Assembly: GCA_003229305.1 (NCBI GenBank)
Contig: QIDH01000057.1
Coordinates: 1-64,000 of the forward strand
Direction: 5' to 3'
Source: Acidimicrobiia bacterium
Lineage (GTDB): Bacteria > Actinomycetota > Acidimicrobiia > Spongiisociales > Spongiisociaceae
DNA: 64,000 nucleotides
Below are positions 25,853 to 33,935 of this stretch, piece by piece (position 1 is the stretch's first letter; each line of letters begins with the position of its first letter). Both the position numbers and the translations under genes were made by a program. Under the pieces are notes generated by a model. That model was given only the letters and a program-made list of their open reading frames with translations. It had not been told where the DNA came from and searched no databases.

Positions 25853-27595
25853 ATGGTCTCCAACCGTGAACTGGCAGCGCTCTTCGACGAGCTTGCCTCT
25901 TTGCTCAAAGTCGCTGACGGCAACGCTCAATCGTTCAAGGCCAGGGCTTACGAGACTGCGGCAAGGACGCTGGACACGCTCGAGCCACCTGCGTCCGAGA
26001 TGCCGGTCACCGAACTCATCAAACTCAAAGGGATCGGCAAATCGTCCGCGTCGAAGATCAAAGAGATCGTCGAGACCGGCACGATGGACAGGTTGATCAA
26101 GCTAAGGGAAGAATTTCCGCCGACGTTCTTGGATCTGGTCAGGGTGCCTGGGCTTGGACCAAAAACCGCTCTCATGATCAGAGAACGGCTGGACATCGAA
26201 GACATTGACGGGCTGAGGGACGCCATCGTCAACGAGAAGCTGAGAGAACTGCCAGGCCTAGGAGCGAAGACCGAGGAGAAGCTGGCCAAGGCTCTCGATC
26301 GGCTTGGCACCTCTGGCAAAGACCGCAGAACACCGATCCTCGACGCGATGGCCATGGCGAGCCGCATCATCGACGAGCTGAAGCCGATGGCCGAGGTAGA
26401 ACGAATTCAATACTGCGGCAGTCTTCGCCGGTTCCGGGACACAGTGGCAGATGTCGACATCCTCGTAGCCGCCGCTGACCCGGCCCCCGTCACTGAACGC
26501 TTTTCAACCCTCGCCTTCGTGACAGAAGTGATCGGCTCTGGTTCTACTAAGACCTCGGTCATAACTCAGGGCGGTCTTCAGGTCGATCTCAGGGTGGTCG
26601 AGCCAGCTCAGTGGGGGGCGGCGATCCTGTATTTCACGGGTTCGAAAGCGCACAACATCAGGCTGCGCCGACTGGCCATCCAACGTGGCTGGCTACTCAA
26701 CGAATACGCGCTGGCGGAGTCCGAAGGCGGTGCGGTGGTCGCTTCCGAAACCGAAGAGGAGATATACGACGCTCTCGATCTTCCGTGGATCCCCCCGGCG
26801 GTCAGAGAAGACACTGGCGAAATAGAGTTCGGCCTCGATCGCAGTCTTCCGGCGTTCGTGCGTTGGGAGGATCTTCGCGGGGACCTGCATGTGCACACCT
26901 CGATGTCGGGGGACGGAGACCATTCGCTCACTGAGATGCTCGACGCCGCAGTCCGGAGAGGGCTCGAGTACCTCGCCTTGACTGACCATGCCGAAGACCT
27001 GGCCATGAACGGAGTGGACCAGGACGCGATGCTCGAACAGAGGGGCATCATCGGATCGATGGCTGCCAACTATCCAACCCTGACGATTCTCCACGGCGCA
27101 GAGCTCAACATCGGCAAGGACGGTGGCGTCGACTACGACCCCGAATTTCTCAGCACGTTCGATTGGGGCGTCGCCAGCGTGCATAGCCTCTTCGACCTGG
27201 ATATCGAAGCCCAGACCACCAGAGTGATCACTGCGATGCAGAACCCGGCGGTCAACGTCATAGGCCACCTGTTCGGTCGCCGGATCGGCAAACGCCCAGG
27301 GATAGAGCTGATCGATGAAGCCGTTATCGAGGCAGCGGCGTTGACCGGCACCGCGATCGAGATCAACTCCCACCTCGATCGCCTCGATGCACCAAGCGAG
27401 TTTCTCCGAAAGGCAATGTCCAACCCAGATGTGATGTTCGTCATCTCCACCGACAGCCACCGCACGGGCGAACTCTGGCAGTCACGCTTCGGGGTCACCC
27501 ATGCGCAAAGAGGTTGGGTGACGGCCGACCGGGTGGCCAACACGTGGCCAGTGGATCGTTTCGTCGAATGGGCAGCGAATCAACGAGTGGGCTGA
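25853..27595 (+). CDS. polX: DNA polymerase X with PHP exonuclease domain
   Basis: This 580-residue bacterial-type family X polymerase is used in repair. The N-terminal 8-kDa domain and helix-hairpin-helix segments (LKGIGKSSASKIKEI, VPGLGPKTALMIRE, LPGLGAKTEEKLAKAL) are followed by the nucleotidyltransferase core CGSLRRFRDTVADVDILVA, with the DxD metal pair. The PHP domain begins at RGDLHVHTSMSGDGDHS near residue 345 and includes ALTDHAE, VIGHLFGR and ISTDSHR metal ligands, giving 3'-5' exonuclease activity. Its stop lies one base from the stop of the converging hydrolase gene. Confidence 0.92.
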   Translation: MVSNRELAALFDELASLLKVADGNAQSFKARAYETAARTLDTLEPPASEMPVTELIKLKGIGKSSASKIKEIVETGTMDRLIKLREEFPPTFLDLVRVPGLGPKTALMIRERLDIEDIDGLRDAIVNEKLRELPGLGAKTEEKLAKALDRLGTSGKDRRTPILDAMAMASRIIDELKPMAEVERIQYCGSLRRFRDTVADVDILVAAADPAPVTERFSTLAFVTEVIGSGSTKTSVITQGGLQVDLRVVEPAQWGAAILYFTGSKAHNIRLRRLAIQRGWLLNEYALAESEGGAVVASETEEEIYDALDLPWIPPAVREDTGEIEFGLDRSLPAFVRWEDLRGDLHVHTSMSGDGDHSLTEMLDAAVRRGLEYLALTDHAEDLAMNGVDQDAMLEQRGIIGSMAANYPTLTILHGAELNIGKDGGVDYDPEFLSTFDWGVASVHSLFDLDIEAQTTRVITAMQNPAVNVIGHLFGRRIGKRPGIELIDEAVIEAAALTGTAIEINSHLDRLDAPSEFLRKAMSNPDVMFVISTDSHRTGELWQSRFGVTHAQRGWVTADRVANTWPVDRFVEWAANQRVG

Positions 27596-27596
27596 T

Positions 27597-28487
27597 CTAT
27601 GCTTCTCGGCTTTCAGCGATGATGGAGTTCTCCAAGAATTCGGAGATCAGTTTGGTGACCTCGTCAGGGCGCTCGAGCATCGGTATATGGCCTACACCTT
27701 CGAGCGTCTGGAAATCCCAATCAGGCTTTCGACCGGCCAGCCGGGCCGATGCGACATATGGAACAACCCGGTCGGCTGTCCCATGGACGAGCAGTGTTGG
27801 CACGGTGATCGCATCCACGACTTCGTGATACCTACTCGGTAGCAGCCGCACCAGGATCGAACGGTACGCGGTCAGAAAGGAAGTGTGGGCCCAGGGCTGG
27901 GTGCGTCGTTCGGCCGCGACGGCTACGTGGGCCGCGGTCGTCTCCGCTCCAATACCGCCAGGGTCAGCGGCGACCATCCCGAAACTGTCTGCTACCCGCT
28001 GAGCAGGAGTCATTGAGCGATCGACTGCGTTGAGGACGGCCCTGCCGAAGGGTGGAGCGAATGAGCCGAACGCCATTACGAACATGTTGCGGTCGATCGA
28101 GCGCCACTCCATCGGAGCAGGGCCGGCCGGATCGAGCAACACCAATCGGCTGACCAGCTCTGGCCGCCGCGCGGCTTCGAGCATCGCAATCAGTCCGCCC
28201 ATCGAATTGCCGACGAGCGTCACAGGCTCAGCGAATTCCGAACCGATGAATCTAGCCAAAAAGGCCTGTTGGGCATCGATGTGGGCAGACCGTCCGGCCG
28301 GTGGAGTTCGGCCGAAGCCGGGCAAATCGACGGCGACGACCCGGCCAAACGACGTGAGCCTTGGGCCAAGTTCGATCCAGTTGACCACAGAGCCGCCGAG
28401 GCCGTGAACCAAGAGGAACGGATCACCCTGCCCCCCGTAGTCGATTGCGTGAACGGGGCCGTCGATGTCGACTGTGAATGATTCCAT
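27597..28487 (-). CDS. Alpha/beta-fold hydrolase
   Basis: This 296-residue serine hydrolase has the oxyanion segment VHGLGGS (28-33), the nucleophile elbow GNSMGG with Ser 95, the acid region VHGTADRVVP and a catalytic His in GVGHIPMLERPDEV. The layout is that of meta-cleavage-product hydrolases and related esterases, but the substrate is unknown. TAACGT sits 6 nt before the ATG, suggesting a leaderless message from its own promoter, behind a hairpin that follows the E1 operon. Confidence 0.85.
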   Translation of the reverse strand: MESFTVDIDGPVHAIDYGGQGDPFLLVHGLGGSVVNWIELGPRLTSFGRVVAVDLPGFGRTPPAGRSAHIDAQQAFLARFIGSEFAEPVTLVGNSMGGLIAMLEAARRPELVSRLVLLDPAGPAPMEWRSIDRNMFVMAFGSFAPPFGRAVLNAVDRSMTPAQRVADSFGMVAADPGGIGAETTAAHVAVAAERRTQPWAHTSFLTAYRSILVRLLPSRYHEVVDAITVPTLLVHGTADRVVPYVASARLAGRKPDWDFQTLEGVGHIPMLERPDEVTKLISEFLENSIIAESREA

Positions 28488-28493
28488 GGCGGC

Positions 28494-28499
28494 ACGTTA
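28494..28499 (-). promoter_or_regulatory. Leaderless-type -10 box of the hydrolase gene
   Basis: TAACGT on the minus strand ends 6 nt before the ATG at 28487. There is no ribosome site between. Confidence 0.45.
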
Positions 28500-28502
28500 C
28501 CG

Positions 28503-28525
28503 TCGGCGACGGCTCTAGTCGCCGA
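28503..28525 (-). terminator. Hairpin after the E1-beta gene
   Basis: Perfect 8-bp arms TCGGCGAC and GTCGCCGA enclose a 7-nt loop and lie 3 nt beyond the stop of the E1-beta gene. No U-tract follows, as is common for actinobacterial terminators. Confidence 0.5.
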
Positions 28526-28528
28526 AAC

Positions 28529-29551
28529 TCAGTACGAGCAGATCCGTCGAACGGCCTCGGCGATTCCGTGCTGGTCTGGTCTGTAAACGTCTTCGAGGGG
28601 AGGGCTGAACGGCACAGGCGTGTCCAACCCTCCGATCCGCATGACCGGCGCGTCCAACGACTCGAAGGCTTCCTCGGCGATCACGGCGGCGATCTCGGCT
28701 CCGATTCCTGCCAGTCGGTTGGCCGCATGCACGACCAAGGACCGGCCTGTTTTGGCCACAGACTCCAGCACGGTGGCTGTGTCGAGCGGCTTGAGAGTGC
28801 GGAGATCCACGACCTCGACATCGATGCCCTCCCCGGCCAAGGTCCCGGCGGCCGCCAACGCCTGGTGGACCATCGCGCCGTAGGAGATCACAGTCGCATC
28901 CGTGCCTTGCCTGGTAACGGCCGCCATGCCCAAGGGGACGGAATGCTCGCCTTCTGGAACCGGGCCCTTCAACGACCGATACAGAGGCTTCGACTCGAAG
29001 TAGATCACCGGATTGTTGTCGCGGATCGCCGAGATCAGGAGCCCCTTGGCGTCGGCCGGCGTAGAAGGTGCGACGACTTTGAGGCCTGGCGTGTGCACAA
29101 ACCAGGCCTCCGGGTTCTGGCTGTGAAACGGCCCTGACCGGATGCCGCCGTCAGAAGGGGCCCTGATCACCCACGGCACGGAACCTCCCCAGCGGTAATG
29201 GGTCGTAGCTGCGAATTGAACTATCGAGTCGAATCCGGTGCTGATGAAGTCGGCGAACTGCACCTCGATGACCGGCCGCAGTCCCATCAGTGCCATGCCG
29301 TTGGCCGCGCCGATGAATGAGAGCTCGGTCATCGGCATGTTGAGCACTCTGCGGTCACCGAACCGTTCTGCGAGACCTTTGGTGACGTTGAACGCGCCGC
29401 CGAAGCTTCCGCCGACGTCCTCGCCAAGCACGAGGACGTTCGGGTCGTTGGCCATCTCGGTTGCCAAGCCATCTGAGATCGCCTCGATGTAGGTCTTTTG
29501 GTGACCTGTTGACGCTGGTTGATCGGCGAACCCGAAATTTCCATCGGTCAT
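28529..29551 (-). CDS. 2-oxoacid dehydrogenase E1 component, beta subunit
   Basis: This 340-residue beta subunit of a thiamine-diphosphate-dependent E1 enzyme is of the pyruvate/branched-chain/acetoin type. It opens with the transketolase pyrimidine-binding domain (LVLGEDVGGSFGGAFNVTKGLAERFG, with the Glu that activates the cofactor) and ends with the transketolase C-terminal domain (LRTLKPLDTATVLESVAKTGRSLVVHA). The ATG overlaps the stop of the alpha gene by 4 bases. No E2 or E3 gene is nearby, so the complex must share subunits encoded elsewhere, or the enzyme serves another acceptor. Confidence 0.92.
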   Translation of the reverse strand: MTDGNFGFADQPASTGHQKTYIEAISDGLATEMANDPNVLVLGEDVGGSFGGAFNVTKGLAERFGDRRVLNMPMTELSFIGAANGMALMGLRPVIEVQFADFISTGFDSIVQFAATTHYRWGGSVPWVIRAPSDGGIRSGPFHSQNPEAWFVHTPGLKVVAPSTPADAKGLLISAIRDNNPVIYFESKPLYRSLKGPVPEGEHSVPLGMAAVTRQGTDATVISYGAMVHQALAAAGTLAGEGIDVEVVDLRTLKPLDTATVLESVAKTGRSLVVHAANRLAGIGAEIAAVIAEEAFESLDAPVMRIGGLDTPVPFSPPLEDVYRPDQHGIAEAVRRICSY

Positions 29552-30540
29552 GGCGCGTACACGCCCTCGGCCACGGTCTGGGGATCAGGCCATTCGCTTT
29601 CCTCAGCGAAGCGGACAGCACTCGCTACCTCCGCTTTGCACCTGGCGGCTACCGCCCCGAACGCCCGATCGTCGCTGACGCCGTCGTCTCGCAGCGTTTG
29701 CTCGTAGCGCTCGAGCGGATCGAGTTTGCGCCACTTGTCGATCAGGTCGGCCGGCACATACTCCGCGCCGTCGTGAATGGCATGGCCGAGCATTCGCATC
29801 GTCTTGGCTTCGATCAGCGTCGGTCCACCCCCTGAGCGGGCCCTTTCGACGGCGACTGTCGCGGCCCCGTGGACTGCCCCGACATCGTTGCCGTCGATGA
29901 TCTCGGACGTCACACCCTGGGCGGTTCCCCTCTGTGAAATGTCCTCGATGGCCATCTGCTGGCTGATCGGCGTCGAATACGCGTACTGGTTGTTCTCGAC
30001 GATCACGACGAGGGGAGCCTCGTGCACAGCCGCCAGGTTGAGGGTCTCGTGGAATAGGCCGGTATTCGATGAGCCGTCGCCCACAAACGTCATTGCGACC
30101 CGCGGCTCCTCTCGGTATTGAAAGGCCATGGCGGCTCCGAGGGCGACCGGCATGGACTGAGGGAGGTGGCTGACGAAGCCGATGATGTTGAGATCGAGGT
30201 CTCCACAGCCGTGCAAGTTGGCGTCCCTGCCTCTGTTCACGCCGGTCGCCCTGCCTAGTTGGGAGGCGAGCAGCCGAGCTGGGGTCATGCCCCTGAGCAA
30301 ATAGCAACCGAGGTCCCGGTGCATCGGCGCAACGACGTCGTCAGGACCGAGCGCGAACCCCGCTCCGACGCTGATCGCCTCGTGCCCTCGCTGGCTGAAC
30401 GTCCCGCCGAGGCCTCTTCCCTGTTTCCACAAGGAGATGATCCGGTCGTCGAGAGTCCTGGTCAGTCGCATCCAGTAGTGGATCTGGCGTCGCTCTGCTT
30501 CGCTCAGAGGGTCCTCCCCGGCCGGGTCACGCAAGTTCAA
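29548..30540 (-). CDS. 2-oxoacid dehydrogenase E1 component, alpha subunit
   Basis: This 330-residue alpha subunit has the thiamine-diphosphate motif beginning GDGSSNTG at residue 154 and ending with VENN at 181-184. The segment MHRDLGCYLLRG and a phosphorylation-loop-like stretch GRDANLHGCGD are also present. With the beta subunit it decarboxylates a 2-oxoacid. Pyruvate, acetoin or branched-chain oxoacids cannot be separated by eye. Its ATG overlaps the stop of the plsB-like gene by 4 bases, an unusual coupling to phospholipid synthesis. Confidence 0.92.
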   Translation of the reverse strand: MNLRDPAGEDPLSEAERRQIHYWMRLTRTLDDRIISLWKQGRGLGGTFSQRGHEAISVGAGFALGPDDVVAPMHRDLGCYLLRGMTPARLLASQLGRATGVNRGRDANLHGCGDLDLNIIGFVSHLPQSMPVALGAAMAFQYREEPRVAMTFVGDGSSNTGLFHETLNLAAVHEAPLVVIVENNQYAYSTPISQQMAIEDISQRGTAQGVTSEIIDGNDVGAVHGAATVAVERARSGGGPTLIEAKTMRMLGHAIHDGAEYVPADLIDKWRKLDPLERYEQTLRDDGVSDDRAFGAVAARCKAEVASAVRFAEESEWPDPQTVAEGVYAP

Positions 30541-32888
30541 TCGTGATTTCGTCGTTCACGATCGATCGTCTCGAGGTAGGTGAGCCGGCGCACCGCCATT
30601 CGAAGTTCGGCGGCGAAGGCCTTGCGGCGCTCGGCCAGGTCTGGGGACTGACTGTCGAGTAGATCGCGATTGGCTGCGAGTTTGAGAGCGTTCGTGAACA
30701 GGCTCTTGGACACCGACTCGCTGGCCCTGAGCCGACGCTGCCTTCTGTACTGCTCTCCTCGGCCGAGGGCGCATTCGAGGCACGCCTCTTCATCCCATAC
30801 TTCGTCGGCGGGCCGCTCCTCCAACTCTTCCGCGACCACCAGGTATGCCTCGACGAAACTTCGCAGCGCCCACGGTGCGCTCAAGGGGGTGATTGAGCGC
30901 AGCAATTTGTTGATCGAATCTGCGCCCTGGCTGATGGCATCCGCCCACTCAGGGTCGAACAGGGCGAGTTCCTGGTGGATCTCTTCTTGGAACTCGGCGC
31001 GCTCTGCGAAGAAGAACTCGAATTTGAGCATGTCGCGCATTGCCGCGACCTCCGACCAGAATGCTTCCACATCGCCCCCTCCGCTCTCGGCGGCCGCGGC
31101 CAGCGCAACCTCGGCGATTGCGGAGTTCAGGAAGAAGTGGATGATGGTGTTTCGATAGAACGCCGCGGCGAGATGCTGATCGGCAACTATTTGGAAGACC
31201 TGCTCAGGTCCGGTCGAGTGGATGGTGACGATCCCGTGCTCGGCGAGAGCACCCATGACATCGTCGATGCCCTGGTCGGACTTGAGGACTGCCAGCGGTT
31301 CGGTCGATGGCAGGTCTCGCTCTGCGACTCTGTCAACCAACTCGCCGAGATGCGCAGCTAGCTCTTCGCGAGTCAAGGCATGGTCGCCGGCGGCCAGCAG
31401 GGCGACGGTTGCCAACGAGGTTGGAGTGATCGGCGTCACCCGGTTGATCCGCAGCATCACCTCGAACGCAATCTTGGCGACGTCGACCTGGCGCTCCTCC
31501 CCGCTCAGTCCGATATCGAGTTCCTTGGCCATCGACACAGGTTCGCCGAATCGCAGGTGGATGTTGCCGTACCGGTTTCGCAGGGATCGGATCGTTTTGA
31601 CCAGCCAGGTCGCAGACTCCTTTTCCTTTCCTTCTCCTCGCTGCTCCGCCGCGTACGACCCGACCTCCTGGATGTGGTCATAGGTGATCGCAGTTGGGAT
31701 CAGGTATACGTCGTCGCTTTTTCCATTGCTGATCGCGTCTGCCACATAGGCCAGCATGCCGTAGCGGGGCGGAAGCATCTTTCCTGTTCGACTCCGACCG
31801 CCCTCGAGGTACCACTCGAGCGGGAAGCGCTTTTCGATCAGGTATTCGATGTAGGAACGGAGTACGAACTTGTAGGTCGGATTGTCCTTGAAGCTGCGCC
31901 TGATGAAAAACACGCCAGTTCGACGGATCAGCGGCCCAACCGGGAAGAAGTTCATGTTGATCCCGCCTGCGGTGTGATTGGGCGGTAGATCGTTTTCCCA
32001 CAGTGAATATTGAAGGACCAGGTGGTCGAGATTCGACTTGTGCGAAGGCAAAAAGACAAGCGGGTGCTGGTTGCCGAGGTGGTAAAGGTCCTGGAACTGG
32101 GTGGTGTCGTAGTTGATCGACCCGTAACCCTGGCGATAGATGAACCTGATCCCGGAGGCCACCAGATCGATCACAAATGGCGAGTGGCTGGCCGCGATCT
32201 CCTTGAGGTAGCGGCCGGACTTTCGCAACATCTGATCGACAGGCCTGCCGAGCTGGGGAGCGATCTCTGCCAGCCCGTCCTTGAACTCGCCTCTCCTGAG
32301 AATTTCCTCGTGGACGAACTTGGGGATCTTGTAGCGGGTACCTCTCAGGTGTCGCTCTGAACGTTCGAGAGCCAGCCAAGCGCGCCTGGAGACGAATTCG
32401 TCAATCGGCATGACTTCGACCGACTCCTGCCATTGAGACCGGAGTTCGGCCGCGGTCGCTGCCGCGCCGGAGATCAGCCTGGCCCGATCGGGGTTGGTGC
32501 GAAGCGTGACCTGTTGGGTGATCACGTCCGGGTCGCGGGGGTCCCTAAGTGATAGGAAGTCCCTCGCCCTCAGGCTTCTGCGCCCTCGGTGCTCTGCGGC
32601 CAGCCAGACCACCCGCATCGGCAGAATGATCGGGTTGTCTCCCCGGTTCAGCCGAGCCGCCAGCCGCGGGTCGATTTCGTGTCGTTTCTTGCGACGACGA
32701 GAGGGCGGAATCTCAATGACCTCGACGTTGGTGGCGGGGGGCTGATGGCGCGCCATCCAACCCGCCACGAGCTGGCGTTCCAGCCTGGAGGCAGGATCAG
32801 AGATTACGACAACCGCTTGCACGGCCTCGTCTGGCCAGTCTGGCTCGTCCGTAAGGATCACGTCGGATACGTCTGCGCTCAGCACCAT
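30537..32888 (-). CDS. plsB: Glycerol-3-phosphate acyltransferase, PlsB type
   Basis: This 783-residue acyltransferase of the PlsB/GPAT group transfers an acyl chain to sn-1 of glycerol-3-phosphate, the first step of phospholipid or triacylglycerol synthesis. Its motifs are the HxxxxD box HKSNLD near residue 282, [24 protein letters not shown], and the glycerol-phosphate motif [24 protein letters not shown] lies 8 nt before ATG 32888, supporting this start and a leaderless message; a TTG 48 nt upstream is less likely. It leads a three-gene operon with E1 alpha and beta and is divergent from dtd. Confidence 0.9.
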   Translation of the reverse strand: MVLSADVSDVILTDEPDWPDEAVQAVVVISDPASRLERQLVAGWMARHQPPATNVEVIEIPPSRRRKKRHEIDPRLAARLNRGDNPIILPMRVVWLAAEHRGRRSLRARDFLSLRDPRDPDVITQQVTLRTNPDRARLISGAAATAAELRSQWQESVEVMPIDEFVSRRAWLALERSERHLRGTRYKIPKFVHEEILRRGEFKDGLAEIAPQLGRPVDQMLRKSGRYLKEIAASHSPFVIDLVASGIRFIYRQGYGSINYDTTQFQDLYHLGNQHPLVFLPSHKSNLDHLVLQYSLWENDLPPNHTAGGINMNFFPVGPLIRRTGVFFIRRSFKDNPTYKFVLRSYIEYLIEKRFPLEWYLEGGRSRTGKMLPPRYGMLAYVADAISNGKSDDVYLIPTAITYDHIQEVGSYAAEQRGEGKEKESATWLVKTIRSLRNRYGNIHLRFGEPVSMAKELDIGLSGEERQVDVAKIAFEVMLRINRVTPITPTSLATVALLAAGDHALTREELAAHLGELVDRVAERDLPSTEPLAVLKSDQGIDDVMGALAEHGIVTIHSTGPEQVFQIVADQHLAAAFYRNTIIHFFLNSAIAEVALAAAAESGGGDVEAFWSEVAAMRDMLKFEFFFAERAEFQEEIHQELALFDPEWADAISQGADSINKLLRSITPLSAPWALRSFVEAYLVVAEELEERPADEVWDEEACLECALGRGEQYRRQRRLRASESVSKSLFTNALKLAANRDLLDSQSPDLAERRKAFAAELRMAVRRLTYLETIDRERRNHD

Positions 32889-32896
32889 GGCGCCCG

Positions 32897-32902
32897 ATTG
32901 TA
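32897..32902 (-). promoter_or_regulatory. Leaderless-type -10 box of plsB
   Basis: TACAAT on the minus strand ends 8 nt before ATG 32888. It shares the short divergent region with the dtd promoter. Confidence 0.5.
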
Positions 32903-32944
32903 TGGCGCAAGACGCCGATGTGTAGCAACGGATCAATCTGCTGA

Positions 32945-32950
32945 TACATT
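32945..32950 (+). promoter_or_regulatory. Leaderless-type -10 box of dtd
   Basis: TACATT ends 7 nt before the dtd ATG. There is no ribosome site. Confidence 0.5.
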
Positions 32951-32957
32951 TGCGCGC

Positions 32958-33413
32958 ATGCGGGTGGTGGTTCAGCGGGTCAGTTCGGCGGAGGTGTTAG
33001 TCGCAGGCGATGTTGTCGGCAGCATCGCTGCTGGCCTGTTGCTGCTCGTCGGAATCGCCGAATCTGACACCGCGGCAGATCTCGATGCCATCGCCACCAA
33101 AATCGCCGGGCTGCGAATCTTCAGTGATGAAGAGGGCAAGATGAATCACTCTCTGGCCGATGTCGGAGGTCAGATTCTGGCGGTGAGTCAATTCACGCTG
33201 CTTGCAGACATCCGAAAGGGACGGCGTCCCAGTTTCACGAGTGCGGCCAGACCGGAGTCGGCGTTGTCGAGCTTCGATGCCTTTTGTGATCTGCTGACGG
33301 TCGAGGGCTTCGAGGTGGAGACGGGTCGTTTCGGCGCCAACATGGAGGTCCGCCTGGTCAACGACGGCCCTGTGACCATCGTCGTCGAGACGGCTGATGG
33401 TCGGGTGATCTGA
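32958..33413 (+). CDS. dtd: D-aminoacyl-tRNA deacylase
   Basis: This 151-residue DTD protein hydrolyses D-amino acids wrongly attached to tRNA. The two active-site motifs of the homodimer are present: SQFTLLAD near residues 76-83 and [11 protein letters not shown] near 134-144 (the GPVT cross-subunit loop). It begins [13 protein letters not shown], as in nearly all family members, which fixes the start despite a longer open frame upstream. It is divergent from plsB with 69 bp between starts. Confidence 0.95.
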   Translation: MRVVVQRVSSAEVLVAGDVVGSIAAGLLLLVGIAESDTAADLDAIATKIAGLRIFSDEEGKMNHSLADVGGQILAVSQFTLLADIRKGRRPSFTSAARPESALSSFDAFCDLLTVEGFEVETGRFGANMEVRLVNDGPVTIVVETADGRVI

Positions 33414-33429
33414 TTCCTGTGCTCGTGAG

Positions 33430-33468
33430 GTGGCTCCGGCCCGGCGTTGAGCACACGACCGGAGCCAC
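33430..33468. terminator. Bidirectional hairpin between dtd and the YCII gene
   Basis: Perfect 10-bp arms GTGGCTCCGG (33430-33439) and CCGGAGCCAC (33459-33468) lie between two converging genes. No U-tract is seen on either side. It probably ends transcription in both directions. Confidence 0.6.
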
Positions 33469-33488
33469 GATTGAAACGGGCTGCTGGA

Positions 33489-33809
33489 CTACATCCCTAG
33501 ATCGATGGTCTCGTACACGTTTACCGTGCCGCCATTCTTGAGCACCGGACAACCCTGGGCCATGGTCACCGCCGCGTCGAGCGTGTCCGCGGAGAGGATC
33601 GAATAGCCGGACAGATGCATTGCGCCTGCCCCATCGGAAACCGAGCTGTTGGTGATTGTCTTGGCCTGAGCGGTCGGCGCGCCACCGTCGACTAGTCCTT
33701 CGCCGAGCCCCCCGAACCAAGCTCCCCAGGCTTGCATCTCTGCCGCTTGATCCTCTTCGGATTCCGGCATGCCGGAGCCGCCGTGATATGCCAAAAGATA
33801 GTTCGCCAT
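33489..33809 (-). CDS. YCII-related (YciI-like) protein
   Basis: This 106-residue protein of the YCII/DGPF family has a small ferredoxin-like fold with the opening MANYLLAYHGG, a central helix-rich part and GGTVNVYETIDLGM at the end. Members are found fused or next to sigma factors and in various degradation pathways. The biochemical role is not established for most. A GGAGA site precedes the ATG. It appears monocistronic, between the dtd hairpin and the adnAB operon end. Confidence 0.8.
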   Translation of the reverse strand: MANYLLAYHGGSGMPESEEDQAAEMQAWGAWFGGLGEGLVDGGAPTAQAKTITNSSVSDGAGAMHLSGYSILSADTLDAAVTMAQGCPVLKNGGTVNVYETIDLGM

Positions 33810-33935
33810 GATCTTCTCCTATGGATCGCACGCGACTGCGTCCTGCTGTCGCTGTTGAAGCCACGACGGACTTCAATACCGGATTTCGACATCGAAATCC
33901 GTCGGGTCCGCCTCTCAACGATCTCGGCGATCCGA

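Noticed and set aside
32589-32957. N-terminal extension of Dtd
   Set aside because: The open frame upstream lies inside plsB on the other strand. Dtd proteins begin with MRVVVQRV, which fixes the start.
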